This document shows, piece by piece, positions 1 to 5,582 of a stretch of DNA of 10,395 nucleotides. Below the pieces are notes generated by a model. It made no database searches and was not told the DNA's origin. It saw nothing but the letters and a program-made list of their open reading frames with translations. The stretch spans positions 1 through 10,395 of the forward strand of contig JAISMZ010000248.1 of assembly GCA_031276475.1 (NCBI GenBank), written 5' to 3'. Made by a program: the position numbers and the translations under genes. This DNA is from Coriobacteriales bacterium (GTDB taxonomy: Bacteria > Actinomycetota > Coriobacteriia > Coriobacteriales > UBA8131). How positions within the stretch are numbered: the first letter of the stretch is position 1; each line of letters starts with the position of its first letter.

Positions 1-14
1 CGCCCACACAACTG

Positions 15-56
15 CTGTGGAAAATCAAATTAACCCTACGGTTTAATTTTCCACAG
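15..56. repeat. Palindrome with 11-bp perfect arms at the left edge
   Basis: Arms CTGTGGAAAAT (15-25) and ATTTTCCACAG (46-56) are perfect reverse complements. The 20 bases between them can pair further (TTAACC with GGTTTA, with a bulge). The arm ends TGTGGAAAA / TTTTCCACA each differ by one base from the DnaA-box consensus TTATCCACA, which may be chance. The hairpin sits just before the terminator at 90-113, so it is probably part of the 3' region of a gene left of the window. One frame ends at a TAA at 44-46 and could be that gene's last codons, but too little is visible to annotate it. Confidence 0.5.
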
Positions 57-89
57 CCGGGCGCATCGTTAAGCCAGAGTCGATCTGTC

Positions 90-113
90 CCAGGCTCTTT
101 TGGGCTGGTTTTT
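90..113 (+). terminator. Rho-independent terminator of a gene left of the window
   Basis: CCAGGCTC (90-97) pairs with GGGCTGG (102-108) across a TTTT loop, with one bulged G and one G-T pair, and is followed at once by TTTTT (109-113). The T run lies on the + strand side, so it would stop transcription entering from the left. No + strand gene begins before it inside the window, so it belongs to a gene outside. Nine G in a row follow at 122-130. Confidence 0.6.
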
Positions 114-130
114 ATGGTAATGGGGGGGGG

Positions 131-158
131 CGGACGGATGAACTGTCCCTGTGTCCGT
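131..158. repeat. REP-like palindromic sequence
   Basis: The segment carries the core CTGTCCCTGTGTCCG (144-158), preceded by CGGACGGATGAA, which partly folds back on it. It is one of several versions of a GGACACAGGGACGG-type repeat scattered through both non-coding blocks. In many bacteria such repeats are REP-like elements moved by Y1-family (RAYT) transposases; no such transposase is in this window. Here it lies directly left of the 299-bp repeat, as the hairpin at 3123-3171 does for the other copy. Confidence 0.6.
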
Positions 159-164
159 TCCTAC

Positions 165-463
165 AGGCTCGTGTCGTGTTTTCGGGAGTTATTGCTAAAA
201 ATTTTCGGTTGTGTGTCAGAATTGACCGACTTTGGAGGGATCTGAGGGAGTTTTCGTGAGCCTATGGATAGCTTTTTGAGGTAATCGGTCGAATTAATCC
301 TGCCAACGGTACGTCAGTCAAAATAAGCTGCGCACAAGCGTCAATTTTTAGCAATAACTCCAAAAATTAGCGCAGGACAGCACACAAGCGTTAAAAATTA
401 GCAGTCAACACCCCTTTCAGGCCGACAAAGCCCCTTTTCCTGATTTCCATATTTTGGCGAGCG
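165..463. repeat. 299-bp dispersed repeat, copy 1
   Basis: This stretch aligns without gaps to 3196-3494 in direct orientation, with about 24 mismatches by hand count (about 92% identity). Inside are a 19-bp perfect inverted repeat (185-203 with 343-361), which makes a 177-bp stem-bounded unit, and a 24-base motif that occurs twice 50 bp apart (330-353 and 380-403, five differences). Differences between the copies cluster in the loop between the arms, while the arms and the 24-base motifs are nearly unchanged. There is no convincing reading frame. It could be a non-autonomous mobile element, a structured RNA or a multi-site protein-binding region; the sequence does not decide. Confidence 0.85.
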
Positions 464-502
464 GGCGAACACGGGCGAACACGGGCGGACACAGGCAGAC
501 AC
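463..502. repeat. Four tandem 10-bp units
   Basis: The units are GGGCGAACAC, GGGCGAACAC, GGGCGGACAC and AGGCAGACAC, followed by AGGGACGG. The array grades into the REP-like core, as if the core's GGACAC part had been copied in tandem. It starts exactly where the similarity between the two 299-bp copies ends. Confidence 0.7.
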
Positions 503-527
503 AGGGACGGCTCTGAGGTGAGGGCAA
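498..527. repeat. REP-like 30-mer, inverted partner of 3529-3558
   Basis: These 30 bases, containing ACAGGGACGGCTCTGAGGTG, are the exact reverse complement of 3529-3558. Each copy lies just to the right of one 299-bp repeat, but in opposite orientation. Thus both ends of the 3-kb segment carry the same REP sequence, flipped at one side. Confidence 0.75.
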
Positions 528-671
528 AACAGGGCCAGAGGGCCTGTCCCCATCATATACCTTTATTGTGGGAGACGTGATAGCGGGCTATGAGTCGGTG
601 ATTCGGATACTCGCGCCGCCATCAAAGCCCATAGGAGGAAAGATAAGTTCAAGCGATTGTTTGAGGGGTAG
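528..671. other. Non-coding spacer with no recognised gene
   Basis: A 64-codon frame from a GTG at 568 crosses this spacer and the REP repeats at 672-762. It has no ribosome binding site and no recognisable protein family, so I do not call it a gene. A strong Shine-Dalgarno-like AGGAGGAAAG (about 632-641) is present with no ATG at a usable distance. The part 556-594 resembles 3673-3707 upstream of mraZ; both share GTGGGAGACG after TAT(A/G)CCTTT. Confidence 0.4.
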
Positions 672-784
672 CACAGCCGGACACAGGGACGGTTCATCCG
701 TCCTGTTTTCCGAACAGCCGTCTGCTACTGGGGCAACATATCATGAAAACAGGGACGCATGAACCGTCCCTGTGTCCGGCTGTG
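672..784. repeat. REP doublet: two REP hairpins in inverted order
   Basis: Bases 672-697 and 759-784 are perfect 26-bp reverse complements. Each half also folds by itself: CAGGGACGG (684-692) with CCGTCCTG (698-705), leaving one bulged G, and ACAGGGACG (749-757) with CGTCCCTGT (765-773). Paired, inverted REPs with a short spacer are the usual layout of REP-based mobile units. The right half ends three bases from a minus-strand stop codon (787-789). Confidence 0.75.
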
Positions 785-786
785 AG

Positions 787-873
787 TCATTTTGCCTCGG
801 AATCTGGCGCACTGGCATCAATCGGCGTCCCACCAGCCTGCTGCTCTGACTGTCCCTGAGGAATTCCTCCAAA
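787..873 (-). pseudogene. Possible relic of a gene's 3' end
   Basis: Read on the minus strand, 28 codons from 873 down to the TGA at 787-789 give a peptide rich in Gly, Gln, Ser, Ala, Asp and Glu, ending DASAPDSEAK. That composition is typical of a disordered acidic C-terminal tail. The frame is cut by a TAA at 874-876, where the DNA turns AT-rich, and there is no start codon. The REP doublet sits immediately after the stop, as REPs usually sit 3' of genes. I cannot name the gene; a chance open frame is a real alternative. Confidence 0.25.
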
Positions 874-917
874 TTAAATACTAGACATAATCTAATAAAT
901 GAGTTACTCTTATATTT
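871..917 (+). promoter_or_regulatory. AT-rich presumed promoter region of the radical SAM/ArsM-like pair
   Basis: This is the most AT-rich stretch near the two-gene unit and lies 80-125 bp before its start. TAGACA (882-887) is a 5/6 match to the -35 consensus, with a weak TACTCT (905-910) 17 bases later; CATAAT (886-891) and TATATT (911-916) are other -10 candidates without good -35 partners. A perfect 12-bp palindrome GAGGAATTCCTC (858-869) lies just upstream and could be an operator, though it does not match a site I recognise. Exact promoter elements are uncertain. Confidence 0.35.
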
Positions 918-995
918 GAGCCAGTGAGATGCAACAACGGACACCATAGCGATGGCAAGAAGCCTGGCGTCCAAACCAGAGAAGGGAACTATCGC

Positions 996-2093
996 ATGGA
1001 CAAGAAGGTAAACGAGATTCTCGCACGCGCACTGTCTGGCCAACAACCCACCGAGGCGGAGGCTGTCTACCTGCTCGGATTTCCGGAATACTCGCCGGAG
1101 GCAACCTACACCCGCGGGGTCGGCAACGATGTCGCCCGTGCCAGAACCGGCAACACGGCGCTGATCTTTGGCCAGATCGGTCTGGAGCTCTACCCCTGTG
1201 AGGCCGACTGTCAGTTCTGTTCCTTTGGAGAGACCCACACCGGCTTTAGCGAAAGGATAACCCTGGACGAGGAGACCATCCGCGAAAAGGTACGCGCTTT
1301 TACCAAGGATGGCGATCTGTACGTGCTGTGGCTGATGACGATGAACAGCTTTGACCTCGACTACTTTAGCAATGCCGTGCGAATTGCCCGCGAGGTCGCA
1401 CCGCCACAGACGCAAATCTACACCAATATTGGCGATACGGACTACGATACCTTCGTCAAGCTCAAGCAGGCCGGTGCCGATGGCGTCTACCACGTCGTTC
1501 GCCTCGGCGAGGGTAGCTATACCAAGATCCCGGTGGAGAGACGTCTGAAGACCCGCGCCGACGCGGTTAAAGCCGGTCTGGCGCTGCAGGACTGTCTGGA
1601 GCCCATCGGTCCGGAACACCGCGCCGAGGAGTTGGTTGAGCGGATGTTTAAGACGCAGGCCGACGGCATCGACACGGCTGGCGTGATGAAGCGCACGGCG
1701 GTGCCGGGAACCATCTTCACAACCAGCATCACCAATCTACGGATGGCGCAGATCACGGCGGTCAACGCCCTGGTGATGATTCCGTCTGACCCTTATCCGT
1801 GGATTCCAATTCATGAAGCCGAGCCCCTGGGGCTGGTCAGCGGCGGTAACAGCATCTGTGCCGAGACCGGTGTAAACCCGCGCGACACCGCGACCGACAC
1901 CTCCACCAGCCGCGGCCTGGACGTAAGCGCCTGCCGCAAGATGCTTTGGGAGGCAGGGTTCACGCATCTGGCCATGGGTGACGGCACGCGCATTGCGTTG
2001 ACCGCCGAATACATTGCCGAGCGCGATGCGGCAGACGATGCCGAGGCTACAACCGCCGGTGAAGCCGCCTCTTCAACTGCCGCCTCGGCCTGA
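996..2093 (+). CDS. BioB/HydE-like radical SAM enzyme, substrate unknown
   Basis: The 365-residue protein carries the radical SAM cluster motif C68-E-A-D-C72-Q-F-C75, which binds the [4Fe-4S] cluster that cleaves S-adenosylmethionine to a 5'-deoxyadenosyl radical. Downstream come GADGVYHVVRLGEG (161-174), CLEPIGPEH (200-208), MKRTAVPGT (231-239) and a C-terminal AETGVNPRD (289-297). These are features of the biotin synthase/HydE/PylB-like group with a BATS-type C-terminal half, but not enough to call biotin synthase itself. The last 25 residues are a disordered Ala/Thr/Glu tail. I chose ATG 996 because GAAGGG (981-986) lies nine bases before it; an in-frame ATG at 924 would add 24 unconvincing residues. 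The TGA overlaps the next gene's ATG by one base, so the products probably act in one pathway. Family is secure; substrate is not known. Confidence 0.85.
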   Translation: MDKKVNEILARALSGQQPTEAEAVYLLGFPEYSPEATYTRGVGNDVARARTGNTALIFGQIGLELYPCEADCQFCSFGETHTGFSERITLDEETIREKVRAFTKDGDLYVLWLMTMNSFDLDYFSNAVRIAREVAPPQTQIYTNIGDTDYDTFVKLKQAGADGVYHVVRLGEGSYTKIPVERRLKTRADAVKAGLALQDCLEPIGPEHRAEELVERMFKTQADGIDTAGVMKRTAVPGTIFTTSITNLRMAQITAVNALVMIPSDPYPWIPIHEAEPLGLVSGGNSICAETGVNPRDTATDTSTSRGLDVSACRKMLWEAGFTHLAMGDGTRIALTAEYIAERDAADDAEATTAGEAASSTAASA

Positions 2094-3073
2094 TGAGCAC
2101 GGCGACCGACATCCACAACCAGGTCAGCACCTACTATGCCAGGATGCAGACATCCGCAGCCCTTAAGACCAACGCCTGCTGCTGCGGCACCAATAGCCAA
2201 CCGGACTATGTAAGCGCGGTGTTGCCGCTGATAAGTGACGAGGTGTTGGAGCAGTTCTACGGCTGCGGCTCGCCTCTGCCGCCTCTGTTGCAGGGCTGTA
2301 CGGTGCTGGATCTGGGCTGTGGCAGCGGGCGCGACAGTTTTATAGCCGCCAGGCTGGTGGGAGAGTCCGGTCGTGTCATTGGCATCGACATGACGCCAGA
2401 GCAGATAGCGGTGGCTCGACGCAATGAGCAGCGTCAGGCCGCCGCCTTTGGCTACGCAAAGCCCAACACCGAGTTTATCGATGGCCTGATAGAAGACCTC
2501 GGTGCCTCAGGCATCGCGGACAACAGCGTCGATGTGGTGATATCCAATTGCGTAATCAATCTCTCCGCCGATAAAGAACAGGTCTTTCGCGAGATTTACC
2601 GGGTGCTCAAGCCCAACGGCGAGCTTTTCTTCTCCGACGTGTTTGCAAACAAGCGCATGCCAAAGCAGTTGCACGACGATCCCGTGCTGTACGGCGAATG
2701 CCTGGCCGGAGCCTTTTATGAAGAGGAGTTTCGTCAGATGCTTGCGGGTGGCGGCTGGTCGTACTTCAATTTTGTGAACACTGTTGAGATGACCGTGGAC
2801 GACCCCGACTTGGCAGCGTCGGTTAAAGGCATTAACTTTAGCTCGCGTACCGTGCGGGCGATAAAAGCGGGGGTGCCGGAGTGGGGCGACGGAGGTTGTG
2901 ATAATGCAGCTACATACTTAGGCAATATATCGGACTATCCGGTTTCCTTCGATTTTGATCAGCAGTGGCGCTTTACAGCCGGCAAGTCCGTCCTGGTTCC
3001 AGGCAATCTTGCGGCGGCACTCAGGAACAGTCGTTATTCGCAGGCATTTGCCGTTAGTACTGCCACGCCGTAG
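2093..3073 (+). CDS. ArsM-family SAM-dependent methyltransferase (probable arsenite methyltransferase)
   Basis: The 326-residue protein has a class I methyltransferase fold: motif I VLDLGCGSGRD (71-81), the acidic end of strand 2 GIDM (97-100), and the post-motif region VLKPNGELFFSDV (171-183). Features typical of ArsM/AS3MT, which methylates As(III) using SAM, are a Cys cluster after a helix (KTNACCC, Cys29-31), SNCVINLS (Cys153) and GECLAGA (Cys203). By recall of the family these match the arsenic-binding cysteines. The C-terminal part (269-320) also matches the ArsM tail, with C-D-N, a Tyr/Gly segment and GNLAAALRNSRY. A family-typical Cys near residue 303 appears to be Pro here. Length is normal. 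Its ATG overlaps the radical SAM stop codon. No arsR, arsB, acr3 or arsC is in view, so activity on arsenic rather than another thiophilic substrate is inferred from homology only. Confidence 0.75.
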   Translation: MSTATDIHNQVSTYYARMQTSAALKTNACCCGTNSQPDYVSAVLPLISDEVLEQFYGCGSPLPPLLQGCTVLDLGCGSGRDSFIAARLVGESGRVIGIDMTPEQIAVARRNEQRQAAAFGYAKPNTEFIDGLIEDLGASGIADNSVDVVISNCVINLSADKEQVFREIYRVLKPNGELFFSDVFANKRMPKQLHDDPVLYGECLAGAFYEEEFRQMLAGGGWSYFNFVNTVEMTVDDPDLAASVKGINFSSRTVRAIKAGVPEWGDGGCDNAATYLGNISDYPVSFDFDQQWRFTAGKSVLVPGNLAAALRNSRYSQAFAVSTATP

Positions 3074-3122
3074 TCCGCCATCGGAGCGGACGGTGTGGTG
3101 CTGCGCTTCGCCTCGGCCTCAT

Positions 3123-3171
3123 CAGCAGGCGGACACAGGGACGGATGAGCCGTCCCTGTGTCCGCCTGCTG
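3123..3171. repeat. REP-like perfect 22-bp hairpin downstream of the ArsM-like gene
   Basis: Bases 3123-3144 and 3150-3171 are perfect reverse complements around a five-base loop ATGAG; the stem contains GGACACAGGGACGG. It lies 50 bp after the methyltransferase stop and directly left of the second 299-bp repeat. The stem is strong enough to protect or end a transcript, but no T run follows, so it is not a typical intrinsic terminator. A smaller hairpin, GTCCGC with GCGGAC (3073-3091), overlaps the stop codon. Confidence 0.8.
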
Positions 3172-3195
3172 TGTCCGCTTCTATTGCTACCACAT

Positions 3196-3494
3196 AGGCT
3201 CGTGTCACGTTTTCGGGAGTTATTGCTAAAAATTTTCGGTTGTGTATCAGAATTGGCCGATTTTGAAGGGATCTGTGGGAGTTTTCGCGAGCTTATGGAT
3301 AACTATTTGATGTAAACGGTTGAATTAAGCCTGCCAACGGCACGTCAGTCAAAATAAGCTGCGCACAAGCGTCAATTTTTAGCAATAACTCCAAAACTCA
3401 GCGCAAGACAGCACACAAGCGTTAAAAATTAGCAGTCAACACCCCTTGCAGGCCGACAAAGTCCCTTTTCCTGATTTTCATACTTTGGTGAGCG
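3196..3494. repeat. 299-bp dispersed repeat, copy 2
   Basis: Direct, gap-free copy of 165-463 with about 24 substitutions. The 19-bp inverted repeat is intact (3216-3234 with 3374-3392) and again spans exactly 177 bp, and the two 24-base motifs are at 3361-3384 and 3411-3434, again 50 bp apart. The interval between the copies (3031 bp from start to start) contains the whole radical SAM/ArsM-like unit. Confidence 0.85.
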
Positions 3495-3528
3495 TCCATC
3501 ACCTCAGAACCGTCCCCACATTCCTATC

Positions 3529-3558
3529 TTGCCCTCACCTCAGAGCCGTCCCTGTGTC
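3529..3558. repeat. REP-like 30-mer, inverted copy of 498-527
   Basis: Exact reverse complement of 498-527. A shorter, degenerate version of the same sequence (ACCTCAGAACCGTCCCCACA, 3501-3520) stands just before it, so two REP units lie in tandem here. The rest of the 3559-3740 spacer holds no gene I can support. Confidence 0.75.
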
Positions 3559-3748
3559 CGCCCGATAGCATCCTCAAGGCAATCCATCCGGGCCAACGCC
3601 TCTTTGATAGCCCTGCGCCTGTGTAGCGTCGTCTACAGACAAGCCTTCTCAGGCGCGGCCGGAGAGCCGTATTTATGCCTTTGTGGGAGACGGCGAGGGG
3701 GTCTGAGGGGCTTTAAGGGCGCTGAGTGGGATAAAAAGGAAATTTTTG

Positions 3749-3777
3749 TTGCAAAGGGGAAGAAAGTGGTATAAGAT
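3749..3777 (+). promoter_or_regulatory. Probable promoter of mraZ and the dcw cluster
   Basis: TTGCAA (3749-3754) and TAAGAT (3772-3777) are separated by 17 bases, a good sigma-70-type arrangement, and lie 53 bp before the mraZ ATG. G-rich motifs around it (GAGTGGGATAAA from 3724, AAAGTGGTATAA from 3763, AAGGGGAAGA from 3755) resemble the TGGG/GTGG boxes bound by MraZ upstream of its own gene in other bacteria. Autoregulation is therefore plausible, but the boxes are degenerate. Confidence 0.5.
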
Positions 3778-3829
3778 GGCTACCACGACATTCCCTCAGG
3801 GAACAGCAAATCCAGCAAGGAGGTGAGAG

Positions 3830-4435
3830 ATGGAAGTCCTTCGGGGCAAAGCGGTGGCAACACTGGACACCAAAGGCCGCATATCTCTCCCTGCCAAATA
3901 CCGTAGGCTGCTCCCTGAGGAAGTTGTCGTTGCCAAATCGCCCAACACCGAATATCCCTCGCTGGTGCTTTACACGGAGGATGGCTTTGAGCGTTGGATA
4001 GACGGTGTTTTGGAGAGCAAGGGCGGTTATCGCGCCAATATCCAGAGCTTTGATGATGTCATCGAGGAGTATTACGAGAACGCCGAGAGCATCAAGCTGG
4101 ACAGCGCCGGCCGCCTGCTGATCCCCGCGGAGCAACGCGAGTACGCACGGTTGGATAAGGACGTGGTGATAACCGGCGTGCGCGACCACCTGATCTTGCG
4201 TTCGGCGACGATCTGGAAGGATAACGCCGAGCGGCGCGGCCGGGTTCCGGTCTACGACCCCCCGGCAACGGTCCCCGCGGTGATTCTCGCGGCGACAACG
4301 CCCGCGCCCACCGCCGCAGCCGCGCCCGCCACCGCCACGACCGCCACGCCCGCGCCCGCCACGGCCGCCCCGGTGACCGCAGCCGCGCCCGCCTCGGCAA
4401 ACAACATAGACCCCTCAGCACCGCCCGTCAGCTGA
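3830..4435 (+). CDS. mraZ: Transcriptional regulator MraZ with long Ala/Pro/Thr tail
   Basis: MraZ is the DNA-binding regulator that opens dcw clusters and usually represses its own operon as a ring-shaped oligomer. Two SpoVT/AbrB-like half domains are clear: DTKGRISLPAKYR (13-25) and DSAGRLLIPAEQR (91-103), both with the conserved D-x-x-G-R-x-x-x-P pattern. The start is fixed by a near-ideal ribosome binding site AAGGAGGTGA (3817-3826) just before the ATG. The protein has 201 residues, while MraZ is usually about 140-150. The excess is a tail from about residue 145, almost only Ala, Pro, Thr and Val with AAAPATATT-like runs. It looks disordered and is probably not needed for DNA binding. rsmH follows after 10 bp. 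Confidence 0.95.
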   Translation: MEVLRGKAVATLDTKGRISLPAKYRRLLPEEVVVAKSPNTEYPSLVLYTEDGFERWIDGVLESKGGYRANIQSFDDVIEEYYENAESIKLDSAGRLLIPAEQREYARLDKDVVITGVRDHLILRSATIWKDNAERRGRVPVYDPPATVPAVILAATTPAPTAAAAPATATTATPAPATAAPVTAAAPASANNIDPSAPPVS

Positions 4436-4445
4436 GTCGCGTTCA

Positions 4446-5429
4446 TTGACAGACCAATACCGGCATATCCCTGTAATGCTGGAGCAGACGCGGGAGCATC
4501 TGGCCCTGCGTCCCGGCGAGACCTTCGTCGACTGCACGCTCGGCGGCGCCGGCCACGCGTTGGCCTTGGCCCCGGCGCTGCAGCCGGGCGGCTATCTTGT
4601 TGGCATCGACCAGGACGCTGTCGCCCTGACCGTAGCCCGCGACCGTCTCCACAAGGCATTACCGCAGCTGCGCCTGACGCTACTGTCAGGCAACTTCGCC
4701 GAGCTGGACACGCTGCTCAGCGAGCTGTCAATCATCGGCATCGACGCCGCGCTGCTCGACCTCGGCGTCTCCTCGCCGCAGCTTGACACCCCCCAGCGAG
4801 GCTTCTCCTATGCGCGAGAAGCCCCCCTCGATATGCGAATGGCTCCAGGTAAACAGAGCAAAACCGCAGCAGAGATCCTGAATACCGCAAACGCAGCCGA
4901 TCTCACCTGGATCCTTCGCAGCTATGGAGAAGAACGCTGGGCCTCGCGCATCGCGGCCGCCATTGTTGCCCACCGCCAGCGCTCGCCGCTGGCAACCACC
5001 ACGGAGCTGGCGGAGCTGGTCCGCACGGCGATACCCGCCGCCGCGCGCCGGCAGGGCGGCAATCCGGCAAAGCGGACCTTTCAGGCCCTGCGAATCGCCG
5101 TCAACGACGAGATGGAGGCCCTCAAAAGCGGCCTGGACGCGGTCATCCGCTGGCTGAACCCCGGCGGCCGCGTTGTGGTCATCTCCTATCACTCGCTGGA
5201 GGATCGGATTGTCAAGGAAAGCTTTGCGAGCCTTAAAAGAGGCTGCATCTGTCCGCCTGAGCAGCCCATCTGCACCTGCGGACGCAAGCCGGTATTCAGT
5301 GCTGTGAGCGGCAAGGCCCTGCGGCCCGCCGACGATGAGAAACAATGTAACGGACGCAGCGCCAGCGCCCGGCTGCGTTGGGCGGTAAAGAGCAAAGCTG
5401 TGGAGGATGACGCCGCGCTGCGTTGTTGA
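4446..5429 (+). CDS. rsmH: 16S rRNA (cytosine-1402-N4)-methyltransferase RsmH (MraW)
   Basis: RsmH methylates N4 of C1402 in 16S rRNA with SAM, tuning the ribosomal P site. The 327-residue protein shows the whole family signature: HIPVM (7-11), the SAM loop D29-C-T-L-G-G-A-G-H37 (usually DGTLGGGGH), DLGVSSPQLD (105-114), RGFSY (118-122), PLDMRM (127-132), KRTFQALRIAVNDE (209-222), SYHSLEDRIVK (247-257) and the Cys-rich CICPPEQPICTCG (267-279). The start is a TTG, chosen because it is the only start upstream of the conserved HIPVM that clears mraZ; the in-frame ATG at 4476 is the M of HIPVM and would cut the motif. No clear Shine-Dalgarno is seen, so coupling to mraZ translation is likely. Nothing essential seems missing. 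Confidence 0.95.
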   Translation: MTDQYRHIPVMLEQTREHLALRPGETFVDCTLGGAGHALALAPALQPGGYLVGIDQDAVALTVARDRLHKALPQLRLTLLSGNFAELDTLLSELSIIGIDAALLDLGVSSPQLDTPQRGFSYAREAPLDMRMAPGKQSKTAAEILNTANAADLTWILRSYGEERWASRIAAAIVAHRQRSPLATTTELAELVRTAIPAAARRQGGNPAKRTFQALRIAVNDEMEALKSGLDAVIRWLNPGGRVVVISYHSLEDRIVKESFASLKRGCICPPEQPICTCGRKPVFSAVSGKALRPADDEKQCNGRSASARLRWAVKSKAVEDDAALRC

Positions 5430-5574
5430 GACCGTTGTCGTGGCCGCAGTGGCCACCGCAGCAGCCGTCACGATCGCAGCGACTGTCGTGTCCGCAGCAG
5501 TAGCAGCGGCCGCAGCGGCTGTCGTATCCGCAGCAGCCGCATCCGCTGCGGCCGTGTATGAATGTGAGTTGTAA
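5407..5574 (+). CDS. Candidate small Ala/Val-rich hydrophobic protein (55 aa)
   Basis: An ATG inside the end of rsmH opens a 55-codon frame that ends eight bases before the ftsL start, filling the rsmH-ftsL gap. After MTPRCVVE, residues 9-50 have no charged residue and consist of Ala, Val, Thr, Ser and one Ile; the end is VYECEL. This could be one or two membrane-spanning helices. Two nearly identical 25-bp stretches (5476-5500 and 5512-5536) are 36 bp apart, so the protein has 12-residue repeats (TVVSAAVAAAAA, AVVSAAAASAAA). GGAGG touches the ATG with no spacer, which is a poor start unless translation re-initiates from rsmH. I recognise no family. A meaningless GC-rich repeat is the main alternative. 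Confidence 0.35.
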   Translation: MTPRCVVETVVVAAVATAAAVTIAATVVSAAVAAAAAAVVSAAAASAAAVYECEL

Positions 5575-5582
5575 GGATAGGT

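Noticed and set aside
15..56. DnaA-box-like arms considered as a replication origin
   Set aside because: There are only two boxes, each with a mismatch, arranged as a hairpin before a terminator, and no dnaA, dnaN or rpmH gene is near.
122..130. Run of nine G considered as a phase-variable tract
   Set aside because: It is in non-coding DNA with no gene or promoter within reach that its length could switch.
330..434. Repeated 24-base motif considered as a CRISPR array
   Set aside because: Only two imperfect units are present, they are part of a larger dispersed repeat, and there are no further repeat-spacer units or cas genes.
741..1619. Minus-strand frame of 292 codons across the start of the radical SAM gene
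   Set aside because: It runs antisense to the conserved CxxxCxxC region and shows no domain.
3540..3632. Minus-strand 30-codon frame with a helix-like peptide ending at a stop inside a REP
   Set aside because: It is short, has no start site or ribosome binding site, its last codons are REP sequence, and I recognise no protein.
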